Assembly: GCA_949287305.1 (NCBI GenBank)
Contig: CASEFX010000011.1
Coordinates: 1 to 64,000 of the forward strand
Direction of reading: 5' to 3'
Source of the DNA: an uncultured Sutterella sp.
GTDB lineage: Bacteria; Pseudomonadota; Gammaproteobacteria; Burkholderiales; Burkholderiaceae_F
Length of the DNA: 64,000 bases
Shown here: one piece after another, positions 17,535 through 26,681 of the stretch
Position numbering within the stretch: position 1 is the first letter of the stretch
How the letters are laid out: the number at the start of each line of letters is the position of its first letter
Position numbers and translations under genes: made by a program
Notes under the pieces: generated by a model
Told to the model about the DNA's origin: nothing
Databases searched by the model: none
The model's input: the letters and a program-made list of their open reading frames with translations, nothing else

Positions 17535-18050
17535 ATGAACGAAATTGAAATCCCGCCCGAAGGCGACGATCTGTACATTGCCATCGTGGTCGGCCGTTTC
17601 AATGAATATGCCGGTCGCGGTGAACTCGAAGCCTGCCTCGACGAATTGAAGAAGCTCGGTGTGCCCGAGGACAACATCACGGTCATGCGGGTGCCCGGCG
17701 CCTTGGAAATTCCGATGGCTCTTTCGATGATCGCCCGCTCGTCTCCCTATGTCGACGCGATGATCGCGCTCGGCGCCGTCATCCGCGGCGAAACCTATCA
17801 CTTCGAAATCGTTTCGAACGAGTCGGCCCGCGGCATCATGGATCTCCAGCTCAAGACGGGGATTCCCATCGCCAACGGCATTCTCACCTGCGAAACGGAC
17901 GAACAGGCCGTCGAACGCTTGGAAATCAAGGGCCGCGACTGCGCCCGCTGCGCCGTCGAAATGGCCAACTACAGCCTCGCGTTTCAGGCTCTGCGCGAAG
18001 AGCAGGAAGGCGATGACGACGATGACGATGATGACGACGAGGAACGTTGA
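17535..18050 (+). CDS. ribH: 6,7-dimethyl-8-ribityllumazine synthase with poly-Asp tail
   Basis: Condenses the pyrimidine and the 4-carbon phosphate to the riboflavin precursor, usually in a large capsid or pentamer. ATG at 17535 gives 171 residues. The substrate blocks are VVGRFNEYAG, VPGALEIPMAL and GAVIRGETYHFE with the catalytic His at 89. Unusual: residues 160-168 are nine consecutive Asp, followed by EER, after the normal family end. nusB starts 3 nt after the stop, so the two are an operon, as in many proteobacteria. Confidence 0.95.
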   Translation: MNEIEIPPEGDDLYIAIVVGRFNEYAGRGELEACLDELKKLGVPEDNITVMRVPGALEIPMALSMIARSSPYVDAMIALGAVIRGETYHFEIVSNESARGIMDLQLKTGIPIANGILTCETDEQAVERLEIKGRDCARCAVEMANYSLAFQALREEQEGDDDDDDDDDEER

Positions 18051-18053
18051 GCG

Positions 18054-18548
18054 ATGACGGAACGTTCTCCCCGCATGAGCGCCGCGCATTCGAGCCGCCA
18101 TCTCGCGCGCGTGTTCGCTCTGCTCGGTCTTTATCAGTGGCTCGCCGACCCCGAGCAGGACTACGCCGCCATTGAGGCGCACCTCGCCGGGCTCATCGAA
18201 GACGAAGGCGAACAGATCGAAGGCTGCGACATTCGTCCGAGCGATTTCGCCTCGTGCGACCGCTCCTTCTTCCGTACGCTTCTCTCGGGCGTGCTCGACC
18301 GCATGACGGAAATCGAGCCGCTCGTCGCGAAGACGGTCGACCGCGATCTCTCGCGCGTCTCGCTCGTCGAGCGCGCCGTGCTCTTCATCGGCGCCTTCGA
18401 ACTCCTCGCCTGTCCGGAAACGCCCTGGCGCGTCATCCTGAACGAAAGCGTGGAGCTCGCCAAGGAATTCGGCAGCGGTTACCGCTTCACGAACGCCGTG
18501 CTCGAGAAAATCGCGCACGAAGTTCGCCCCGCGGAAACGGCCGAATAA
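18054..18548 (+). CDS. nusB: Transcription antitermination factor NusB
   Basis: Binds boxA RNA with ribosomal protein S10 in the rRNA antitermination complex. An all-helical 164-residue protein, slightly longer than E. coli NusB (139). The family end, INESVELAKEFGSGYRFTNAVLEKIA in the usual form, is seen as LNESVELAKEFGSGYRF followed by TNAVLEKIA. It starts 3 nt after ribH. A terminator hairpin follows before thiL. Confidence 0.95.
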   Translation: MTERSPRMSAAHSSRHLARVFALLGLYQWLADPEQDYAAIEAHLAGLIEDEGEQIEGCDIRPSDFASCDRSFFRTLLSGVLDRMTEIEPLVAKTVDRDLSRVSLVERAVLFIGAFELLACPETPWRVILNESVELAKEFGSGYRFTNAVLEKIAHEVRPAETAE

Positions 18549-18573
18549 GGTCCGCCGCCCGCACTCCTTCAAC

Positions 18574-18609
18574 AAGGCCGCCCGGCACACGTGCCGCGAC
18601 GGCCTTTTT
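18574..18609 (+). terminator. Terminator between nusB and thiL
   Basis: AAGGCCG pairs with CGGCCTT around an inner GGCAC/GTGCC stem and is followed by TTTTT. It would end the ribH-nusB transcript, though thiL starts only 13 nt later, so partial read-through is likely. Confidence 0.8.
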
Positions 18610-18622
18610 CCCATTCAGGATC

Positions 18623-19597
18623 ATGTCCCAAGGCGAATTCGATCTGATCGCTCGACACTTCACCTTTCCCGCTTCGATCGGCCGTTGGCCTTCGGAGGGG
18701 GTGGGCGACGACTGCGCCCTCATCCGCCTGCCCGAGCGCACGCTCGCCGTGACGACCGACATGATGGCGGTGGGCACGCATTTCCTGCCCGACGTTTCGC
18801 CCCGCACGATGGGGAGAAAGGCCCTCGCCGTCAACCTCTCCGACCTTGCGGCGGCCGGTGCCGAGCCCCGCGCCTTCTTCCTTTCCATTTCGCTTCCCCG
18901 ACGCGACGACGCGTGGCTCGCGGACTTTCGAACGGGGCTCCTCGAAATGGCCGGGCGTTACGGCTGCGCGCTTCTCGGCGGCGACACCGTCAAGGCGCCC
19001 GAAGGCGCCCCCGTGTCGCTCTCGATCACGGCCATGGGGGAAATGCCCGCAGGAGAGGGACTTACCCGCGCGGGCGCGCGCGTCGGCGACGACGTGTGGC
19101 TCTCCGGTACGACGGGGGACGCCTACGCGGCCCTCATGATCCGCACGAAAGTCTGGCGCGACGAAAAGGGCGTTCTCGCCCGACTCGCCCCCCGCATGGA
19201 CGATCCGACGCCCCGCGTCGCCGTGGGGCGCGACCTGCGGAGCTTTGCGCACGCGGCCGTCGACGTTTCGGACGGTCTTCTGCAGGATCTCGGACACATT
19301 CTCGAGCGAAGCGGCGTGGGCGCCGTCGTGGACTGGGACGCCTGCCCGAAGTCCGAGGCGCTCTGCGCCTTTTCGGAAGAGGAATGCCGCCGCGCCGTCC
19401 TCGGCGGGGGCGACGACTATGAACTCCTCTTTTGCGCCGCGCCCGAAGACCGTGCGCGCGTCGAGGCGCTCGCACGCGAAACGAAGGTGCCGCTCACGCG
19501 AATCGGACGGATCGTCGAGCGCGGTCTTCGCGTCGCGGACCGCGGGGGAGCGGACATTCCGGTCGGCTCCTTCGGGTTCGATCACTTTGCTTCCTAG
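18623..19597 (+). CDS. thiL: Thiamine-monophosphate kinase
   Basis: Phosphorylates thiamine monophosphate to the active cofactor thiamine diphosphate. ATG at 18623 (MSQGEFDLIARHF) gives 324 residues. PurM-like ATP-binding family: GVGDDCALIRLPE near the start, TTDMMAVGTHF, NLSDLAAAGAEPRA and the LLGGDTVKAP loop, then VDVSDGLLQDLGHI and GGGDDYELLF. All Asp-rich metal sites are intact. pgpA follows 3 nt later. Confidence 0.96.
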   Translation: MSQGEFDLIARHFTFPASIGRWPSEGVGDDCALIRLPERTLAVTTDMMAVGTHFLPDVSPRTMGRKALAVNLSDLAAAGAEPRAFFLSISLPRRDDAWLADFRTGLLEMAGRYGCALLGGDTVKAPEGAPVSLSITAMGEMPAGEGLTRAGARVGDDVWLSGTTGDAYAALMIRTKVWRDEKGVLARLAPRMDDPTPRVAVGRDLRSFAHAAVDVSDGLLQDLGHILERSGVGAVVDWDACPKSEALCAFSEEECRRAVLGGGDDYELLFCAAPEDRARVEALARETKVPLTRIGRIVERGLRVADRGGADIPVGSFGFDHFAS

Positions 19598-19600
19598 GTC

Positions 19601-20122
19601 ATGCTGAAAGAAAAATACGGAAAGAATTCGCCTTCCAAGACGTACCCTCTGACGCTCTCCTTCGCGTTCTCGCACCCGGCCCACATCTGGGCGACCTTCT
19701 TCGGCGTGGGACTTCTGCGTCCCGGTCCGGGCACCTGGGGCACGGTGGCGGGCGCGCTCGTCTATGCGCTTTACGCGCCGTGGCTCTCCTTTGCTGGGGA
19801 GACCGCGCTTGCGATCGCGGCGCTCGTTCTCGCGCTCTGGGCCTGCGGGCGCACGGCGCGCGACGCGGGGGTGGCCGACCACGGCTCGATCGTGATCGAC
19901 GAAGTGGTGGCGATGTGGCTCGTCTTGCCCTTCGTGCCGCCCGAACCCCTCTGGTGGGCGGCGGCGATCGTGGTCTTTCGGATTTTCGACGTCTTCAAGT
20001 TCTGGCCGATCTGCTGGCTTGACCGCAATCTGAAGGGAGGCTTGGGCGTGATGATGGACGACGTGGCGGCGGCCTTCTTCACGGTGCTCGTCCTCGTTCT
20101 CGGCGGGGCGCTCCTCTTCTGA
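19601..20122 (+). CDS. pgpA: Phosphatidylglycerophosphatase A
   Basis: Removes phosphate from phosphatidylglycerol phosphate to give phosphatidylglycerol at the inner membrane. 173 residues with about four hydrophobic segments. The family blocks are GLLRPGPGTWGTVAG near 37-51, VIDEVVAMWL near 97-106, FRIFDVFKFWPICWLDR and the final GGLGVMMDDVAA. The position after thiL is conserved in many proteobacteria. Confidence 0.95.
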   Translation: MLKEKYGKNSPSKTYPLTLSFAFSHPAHIWATFFGVGLLRPGPGTWGTVAGALVYALYAPWLSFAGETALAIAALVLALWACGRTARDAGVADHGSIVIDEVVAMWLVLPFVPPEPLWWAAAIVVFRIFDVFKFWPICWLDRNLKGGLGVMMDDVAAAFFTVLVLVLGGALLF

Positions 20123-20275
20123 GGTCTTGCGAATCCGAACAAATTTTCCCGCCCGGAGAAAAAGGCCGCAGGCGGCCGAGCCGATACAATGGGCGGATTC
20201 GAAGTCGATTCCGGCAAAGCGTGAGACCGGACGACTTTTGCGGTTTTTCCTCACGAATTTTCCGGAGACTACGTC

Positions 20276-20821
20276 ATGCTGTGGTCCAAGGCCCTCTCGG
20301 TTCTTTCCGCCGAACTCGGACTGCGGGCGCTCAAGAAAAACGCCGCCGTGGTGACGGCGGAAAGCTGCACGGCGGGCGGCATCGCCAACGCCATTGCGGC
20401 GACGCCGGGCGCGAGCGCCTGGTTGAAGGGCGGCTGGGTCACCTATCAGACCTCGCAGAAAATCGATTGGCTCGGCGTGCCCGAAGAGCTGATCGCTTCC
20501 GAAGGCGTGGTGAGCGAAGCCGTCGCCGAAGCGATGGCGCGCGGCGCGCTCGCGCGCACGCCCACGGCGAGCCACGCCGTCGCGACGACGGGCGTGGCGG
20601 GACCTTCGGGCGGAACCGACGACACGCCCGTCGGCACGGTCTGCATCGCCTGGGCCGACCGTCGTGCGGGCCACATCGTGACGGTGTCGCGCCGCATCCG
20701 CGTGCCGGGCTCCCGGGAGGACGTGACCGAGGGCGCCGTGCAGGTGGCCCTGCAGGGACTCTCCGCGTTGCTCGACGGGGAAAATCCCGCGTCCATGTTC
20801 TGCGAATTCCGTTCGCGTTGA
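20276..20821 (+). CDS. pncC: CinA C-terminal-type nicotinamide-nucleotide amidase
   Basis: Deamidates NMN to nicotinate mononucleotide in NAD salvage. 181 residues, a stand-alone CinA C-terminal domain. VVTAESCTAGGIANAIAATPGAS at 25-47 contains the nucleophilic Ser30. TTGVAGPSGGTDDTPVGTVCIAW follows at about 103-125. CGGAG precedes ATG. A TACAAT at 20185 could drive it separately from thiL-pgpA. The gene after it starts 15 nt downstream. Confidence 0.93.
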   Translation: MLWSKALSVLSAELGLRALKKNAAVVTAESCTAGGIANAIAATPGASAWLKGGWVTYQTSQKIDWLGVPEELIASEGVVSEAVAEAMARGALARTPTASHAVATTGVAGPSGGTDDTPVGTVCIAWADRRAGHIVTVSRRIRVPGSREDVTEGAVQVALQGLSALLDGENPASMFCEFRSR

Positions 20822-20836
20822 TTCTTACTCTTTCGT

Positions 20837-22156
20837 ATGTCCAGTTCTCTAGATCTTCTCCTTCTTCTCGCCCTCATCCTGCTCAACGGCGTCTTCGCGC
20901 TCTCGGAAATCGCGCTTGTGACGAGCCGCAAGGCGCGTCTGAGCGCCATGGAGGAGGACGGCGTTTCGGGGGCCTCCCGGGCGCGCGAACTCAATGAGGA
21001 ACCCACGCGCGCGCTCTCGACGATTCAGGTCGGCATCACTTCGATCGGCATTCTCTCGGGCATCGTCGGCGAATCGGCGCTTGCCAAGCCCGTGGCGGGC
21101 TGGCTCATGGATCTCGGCGTCGCCAAGGAAACGGCGGGGGTCGCGGGGATCGTCCTCGTCGTCGTGCTCGTGACGTATTTCTCGATCGTCCTGGGCGAAC
21201 TCGTTCCCAAGCGCCTCGGACAGCTCGCGCCCGAACGCCTCGCCTGCCGCGTCGCCGAACCCATTCACACGCTCTCGCGCGTGGCGGCGCCCTTCGTGCG
21301 TTTGCTCAGCGTCTCGACCGAGGCCATCCTGAAGCGCATCGGCGGCAACAATGCGGGCGACGCCGCCGTGACGGAAGAGGAAATCCACGCCCTCATCAAC
21401 GAAGGCGAAGCCTCGGGCGTGATCGAAAAGGTCGAGCGCGAAATGGTCCGCAACGTCTTCCGTCTGGACGACCGTCAGGTGACCTCCCTCATGATTCCCC
21501 GCTCCGAGATCGAATGGATTGACCTCGAGGAGGACGAGGCGCTCAACATGGAAAAGATCCGCACGAGCAAGCGCTCGCGCCTGCCCGTGTGCGAAGGAAG
21601 CCTCGATCAGGTGAAGGGCATCTGTTCGACCCGCACGCTTTTGCAGCAGATGATGGATAAGGGGCACCCGGACTTTCGCGGCAATCTCGCCCCCGTCGTC
21701 TACGTGCCCGAATCCCTCACGGGGATGGAACTTCTGGAAAACTTCCGCAAGAACGACACCCAGATGGCGCTCGTCGTCGACGAATACGGCGACATTCAGG
21801 GGCTCGTGACGCCGCGCGACCTGCTCGAAGCGATCGCCGGGGAATTCAAGCCCGAACAGCCCGGAGACGAGTGGGCCAAGGCCCGCGAAGACGGCTCCTT
21901 CCTCCTCGACGGGATCATCCCGATTCCGGAAATGAAGGACGCGCTCCTTTTGAAGCACGTTCCGCAGGAAGAGGAAAACCGCTACAGCACGCTCGCGGGG
22001 ATGCTCATGCTGCTCCTCGGACGTCTGCCGCGCGAGGGCGACGTCGTCGAGTGGGACAACTGGCGCTTTGAAATCGTTGACATGGACGGTCGACGCATCG
22101 ACAAGGTGATCGTCACGCCCGTGAAGAAACCGCAGACGGAGGAAAAGCATGCATAA
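20837..22156 (+). CDS. Hemolysin/CorC-family membrane protein with CBS domains
   Basis: A 439-residue member of the UPF0053 (HlyC/CorC) family. The N-terminal DUF21 membrane domain (about 1-190) starts with LILLNGVFALSEIALVTSRKARL and has hydrophobic segments near 5-25, 60-85 and 95-120. Two CBS domains follow (MIPRSEIEWIDL at about 218-230 onward; ALVVDEYGDIQGLVTPRDLLEAI at about 312-335). A CorC_HlyC transporter-associated domain closes it (about 350-430). Such proteins are linked to Mg/Co or polyamine export, but substrate cannot be read from sequence. Its end overlaps the next gene by 8 nt. Confidence 0.9.
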   Translation: MSSSLDLLLLLALILLNGVFALSEIALVTSRKARLSAMEEDGVSGASRARELNEEPTRALSTIQVGITSIGILSGIVGESALAKPVAGWLMDLGVAKETAGVAGIVLVVVLVTYFSIVLGELVPKRLGQLAPERLACRVAEPIHTLSRVAAPFVRLLSVSTEAILKRIGGNNAGDAAVTEEEIHALINEGEASGVIEKVEREMVRNVFRLDDRQVTSLMIPRSEIEWIDLEEDEALNMEKIRTSKRSRLPVCEGSLDQVKGICSTRTLLQQMMDKGHPDFRGNLAPVVYVPESLTGMELLENFRKNDTQMALVVDEYGDIQGLVTPRDLLEAIAGEFKPEQPGDEWAKAREDGSFLLDGIIPIPEMKDALLLKHVPQEEENRYSTLAGMLMLLLGRLPREGDVVEWDNWRFEIVDMDGRRIDKVIVTPVKKPQTEEKHA

Positions 22157-23366
22157 GGGAATGGCGGGGGCGATCGGCCTCGTCGTGCTCGCCGCGGCGG
22201 GCTTCGGCGGCCTGGCCGCCTGGCAGGGCTCCGAAGTCGACGCCTTTCACGGAAAGACGATTCCGCTCCCCGGAGACGTTTTCGAAGCGAAGGTTTCGAC
22301 GGAAAAACTCGACTTTCTGCACCGCGGCGTCCTCGTGGAGGTCCGCGCCAAGGGCGCGGGGACGGACATTCCCGCGGTGGCGACCTGGTCGGGCGAAGCT
22401 TCCCTCGGGCTCTCGCCCCGTCTTCGCCTCGTTCTCTCGGAAGAGGACAAGCGCGCGGCGGGCCTCGCGGTGGACGACGAACTGACGGTGGGCTTCTCGC
22501 CCTTCGGGCGCGAGAAGGACCTGCAGTTGCGGCTGCAAAACCTCAGGGCGACCGAAGCGGACCTTCTCTGCGAGACCGCGGACTACAACCTCACGGTCGA
22601 CCTCGACCGTTCGGTCGCGCGTCTTGAGGGGACGCCGCTTCGCTGCACGATGCCTGCGGCGAACCTCGTCTTCGAGGCGGGTCCCGTGACGCTCACCTAC
22701 GACGGTTGGACGGACGACCCCTACGTGGGGCGCCTTGCGACCGAAATCGAGTCGCTTCGCTACGGCGACGAATGGCGCGTCGGTCGGGTGCGCACCCTCT
22801 CGAGCACCACCAAGACTGCGGCGCCCGAAGGAAAGGACGGCAAGACGGGCGGCGTTCTTGATACGGTGAACGTCACTTACGGGCAGGCGTTTGAGTGGGA
22901 GATGGAAAACGTTTCTTCGGTCTACCTTCCCATCGAAACGAAGCGCTTCGTGATCCGCTCGCACGCCGACAAGATGCCCGCGCGCGTCTTTGACTACCTC
23001 ATGGCGCTCGCCGTACAGGGCGACTTCGGCGGCGCCGATCCTCTCGAGGCCGTGGCCGTGCTGCAGGACGCCTTCGTGCGGGGCGGCTTCACGGTGGACG
23101 TGGACGAAAGCCGCTGGGAGACGAACGTGGGCGAGGCCTCCTTTGCCGGACGGCTCGCCGCGATGAAGACGGACGAAAACGCTCCGATGCAGCTCGGCGC
23201 CTTCTCGCTTCTGTGCGACGAAACGCTCCTTAAGACCGTCTCGGGCGCCCAGGGCGAAGCCCTCGTGCGCGACGGCTATCTGAAGAAGTCCGGGGACGGA
23301 AAGCTCTCCGCGCAGATCGTCATCGACGAAGAAAAGGTGTCGGTAAACGGCAAGAGAGTCTTCTGA
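22149..23366 (+). CDS. DUF945 (YdgA)-like anchored protein
   Basis: A 405-residue protein with one N-terminal hydrophobic helix (about 5-25) and no later membrane segment, so probably anchored and periplasmic. The body is beta-rich and ends in LSAQIVIDEEKVSVNGKRVF, which resembles the C-terminal end of DUF945/YdgA-type proteins. I place it there with moderate confidence. Function unknown. It overlaps the CBS-domain gene by 8 nt (ATGCATAA), so the two are translationally coupled and probably work together. Confidence 0.7.
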   Translation: MHKGMAGAIGLVVLAAAGFGGLAAWQGSEVDAFHGKTIPLPGDVFEAKVSTEKLDFLHRGVLVEVRAKGAGTDIPAVATWSGEASLGLSPRLRLVLSEEDKRAAGLAVDDELTVGFSPFGREKDLQLRLQNLRATEADLLCETADYNLTVDLDRSVARLEGTPLRCTMPAANLVFEAGPVTLTYDGWTDDPYVGRLATEIESLRYGDEWRVGRVRTLSSTTKTAAPEGKDGKTGGVLDTVNVTYGQAFEWEMENVSSVYLPIETKRFVIRSHADKMPARVFDYLMALAVQGDFGGADPLEAVAVLQDAFVRGGFTVDVDESRWETNVGEASFAGRLAAMKTDENAPMQLGAFSLLCDETLLKTVSGAQGEALVRDGYLKKSGDGKLSAQIVIDEEKVSVNGKRVF

Positions 23367-23414
23367 CAAAGGACCCGGACCACAGGTTCAGGCCTGTCGA
23401 TTCCCGGATGCGCA

Positions 23415-23447
23415 AACGGCCCGCCGACCGAAAGGTCGCGGGCCGTT
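23415..23447. terminator. Bidirectional terminator hairpin before pyrF
   Basis: AACGGCCCG/CGGGCCGTT encloses CGACC-GAAA-GGTCG. It lies between two convergent genes (DUF945-like and pyrF) and can serve both. T tracts on either side are short. Confidence 0.75.
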
Positions 23448-23471
23448 CTCACAAGGAGGTGCCGCGCAGAA

Positions 23472-24287
23472 TCAGCGGGCCGCGTTGATCGCGTCGCGCG
23501 TGGCGATCGCCGCCTTGCGGGCGGCTTCGCGCCAGTCGTCTTCGGCGCTCGCGTAGAGGATGGCGCGGCCCGAATTGATGACCATGCCGTCCTTGCGGGC
23601 GGTCACGCCTGCGCGTACGGCGGCGTCGATGTCGCCGCCCTGGGCGCCGATGCCCGGCACGAGAAGCGGCAGATCGGGCGCGATGCGGCGCACGTTGGCG
23701 AGTTCGTTCGGGTAGGTGGCGCCCACGACGAGGCCGAGCTCGCCCGAGACGTTCCATTCGGTCGACGCCAGACGGGCGATGCGCTCGTAGATCTTTTCGC
23801 CGTTCACTTCCAGCATCTGGAAGTCGTCGCCCCCCTTGTTGGAGGTGCGGCACAGAACGAAGGCGCCGCGGTCGGCGTAGGCGAGATAGGGCTGGATCGT
23901 GTCGAAGCCCATGAAGGGGGAGAGCGTCACGCAGTCGGCTTCGTAGCGCTCGAAGGCTTCGCGGGCGTAATGCTCGGCCGTGGAGCCGATGTCGCCGCGC
24001 TTGGCGTCGAGAATCACGGGGATGTCGGGGTGGTGCTCGTGAATGTGGCGGATGACCGCTTCGAGCACTTCTTCGCCGCCGTGGCTCGAGGCGAAGTAGG
24101 CGATCTGCGGCTTGAAGGCGCACACGAGATCGTGCGTGGCGTCGACGATGCCCGTGCAGAACTTCAGCACGGCTTCGGGGTCGCCCTGCAGTTCCTTCGG
24201 GAAGCGCGAGGGATTCGGATCCAACCCCACGCAGAGGAGCGTGTTGTCGTCATGCCAGCGGCGGGAGAGCTTTTCCGTAAATTTCAT
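23472..24287 (-). CDS. pyrF: Orotidine 5'-phosphate decarboxylase
   Basis: Makes UMP, the last step of pyrimidine synthesis. ATG at 24287 gives 271 residues, typical for the type 2 (PyrF, longer) subgroup. LCVGLDPNPSRFP near 18-30 and the catalytic LDAKRGDIGSTAEHYA with Lys96 are intact; VPGIGAQGGD is the phosphate site. A GTG 24 nt upstream (VKRRLLTSMKF) is an alternative start, since the Shine-Dalgarno before ATG is weak. The leader carries a hairpin plus U-tract (24350-24383). Confidence 0.95.
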   Translation of the reverse strand: MKFTEKLSRRWHDDNTLLCVGLDPNPSRFPKELQGDPEAVLKFCTGIVDATHDLVCAFKPQIAYFASSHGGEEVLEAVIRHIHEHHPDIPVILDAKRGDIGSTAEHYAREAFERYEADCVTLSPFMGFDTIQPYLAYADRGAFVLCRTSNKGGDDFQMLEVNGEKIYERIARLASTEWNVSGELGLVVGATYPNELANVRRIAPDLPLLVPGIGAQGGDIDAAVRAGVTARKDGMVINSGRAILYASAEDDWREAARKAAIATRDAINAAR

Positions 24288-24349
24288 GGATGTGAGAAGA
24301 CGCCGCTTCACCCCGCAGGGGAGGGAAAACGACGTCGGAAGCAAAAGTG

Positions 24350-24383
24350 AAAAAGAGGGGGCTCCCCGTTCGATTTCGGGGAG
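24350..24383 (-). promoter_or_regulatory. Hairpin with U-tract in the pyrF leader
   Basis: On the minus strand CTCCCCG pairs with CGGGGAG and is followed by a pyrimidine run ending in five T. It lies 63 nt before the pyrF ATG and downstream of a -10-like TAAGAT (24391-24396). It could be a pyrimidine-responsive attenuator, or a second terminator for groESL. Confidence 0.4.
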
Positions 24384-24441
24384 ACGAGTCGAGTCCGCCC
24401 ATCTTAGCAAATGCCTCTTCGCTGGGCTAGGGAGGCACAAG

Positions 24442-24473
24442 AAAAGGGCGAAGCCCCCGAAAGGACTTCGCCC
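24442..24473 (-). terminator. Terminator of groESL
   Basis: On the minus strand GGGCGAAG pairs with CTTCGCCC and is followed by TTTTC. It lies 31 nt after the groL stop. Confidence 0.85.
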
Positions 24474-24504
24474 CGATGGATGCATCAGCGCTGTCGGCCG
24501 ATGA

Positions 24505-26148
<1,644 letters not shown>

Positions 26149-26195
26149 TCAATCCTTTGCTTTCAATAAAAACGTAACGTGGCAACCGGGGCGGA

Positions 26196-26483
26196 TTATT
26201 CGAGAACGCCCATGATGTCTTCCTCGCGCATGACGAGGAATTCCTGGCCGTCGACCTTGACGGTCTGGCCGGAGTACTTGCCGAAGAGCACGCGGTCGCC
26301 GACCTTGACGTCCATGGCCACGATGCGGCCGGCTTCATCACGCTTGCCGGGACCGACGGCGATGACTTCGCCCTGATCGGGCTTTTCACCGGCGGAGTCG
26401 GGGATCACGATGCCGAACGACGTGGTCGTTTCGGCTTCGAGACGCTTGATGATGACGCGGTCGTGCAACGGACGAATCTGCAT
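26196..26483 (-). CDS. groES: Co-chaperonin GroES, 10 kDa
   Basis: The lid of the GroEL chamber. ATG at 26483 ([14 protein letters not shown]) gives 95 residues, the standard length. The mobile loop that contacts GroEL ([14 protein letters not shown]) is at about 21-34, followed by [16 protein letters not shown] lies 9 nt before ATG. It is the first gene of the operon, with a leader of about 105 nt after a sigma32 promoter. dacB is divergent. Confidence 0.99.
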   Translation of the reverse strand: MQIRPLHDRVIIKRLEAETTTSFGIVIPDSAGEKPDQGEVIAVGPGKRDEAGRIVAMDVKVGDRVLFGKYSGQTVKVDGQEFLVMREEDIMGVLE

Positions 26484-26595
26484 TTGAATTTCTCCAATCA
26501 AGAGGGACAAGCCGCGTGCGCAAAGCGTCTGCGACTTGTGACAAAGTGTTCGCGGCGAATCCCGAGAGCGGGGGTTGCCTTACTATGTACAGCCT

Positions 26596-26623
26596 ATATG
26601 GGGCTGAGGCGGAAAATTTCAAG
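26596..26623 (-). promoter_or_regulatory. Sigma32 heat-shock promoter of groES-groL
   Basis: On the minus strand CTTGAAA (26617-26623), a 13-nt spacer and CCCCATAT (26596-26603) match the sigma32 consensus at every defined position (-35 CTTGAAA, -10 CCCCATnT). I see no CIRCE inverted repeat, so regulation should be by sigma32 rather than HrcA. Confidence 0.92.
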
Positions 26624-26681
26624 GGGGCCCTTCAAAAAAAATATCGGGTTCTTCCGCGGCCCGATTTTTTGGGAGACGCAC

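Noticed and set aside
26484..26681. CIRCE element for HrcA control of groESL
   Set aside because: No 9-bp inverted repeat with 9-nt spacing is present; a sigma32 promoter explains regulation.
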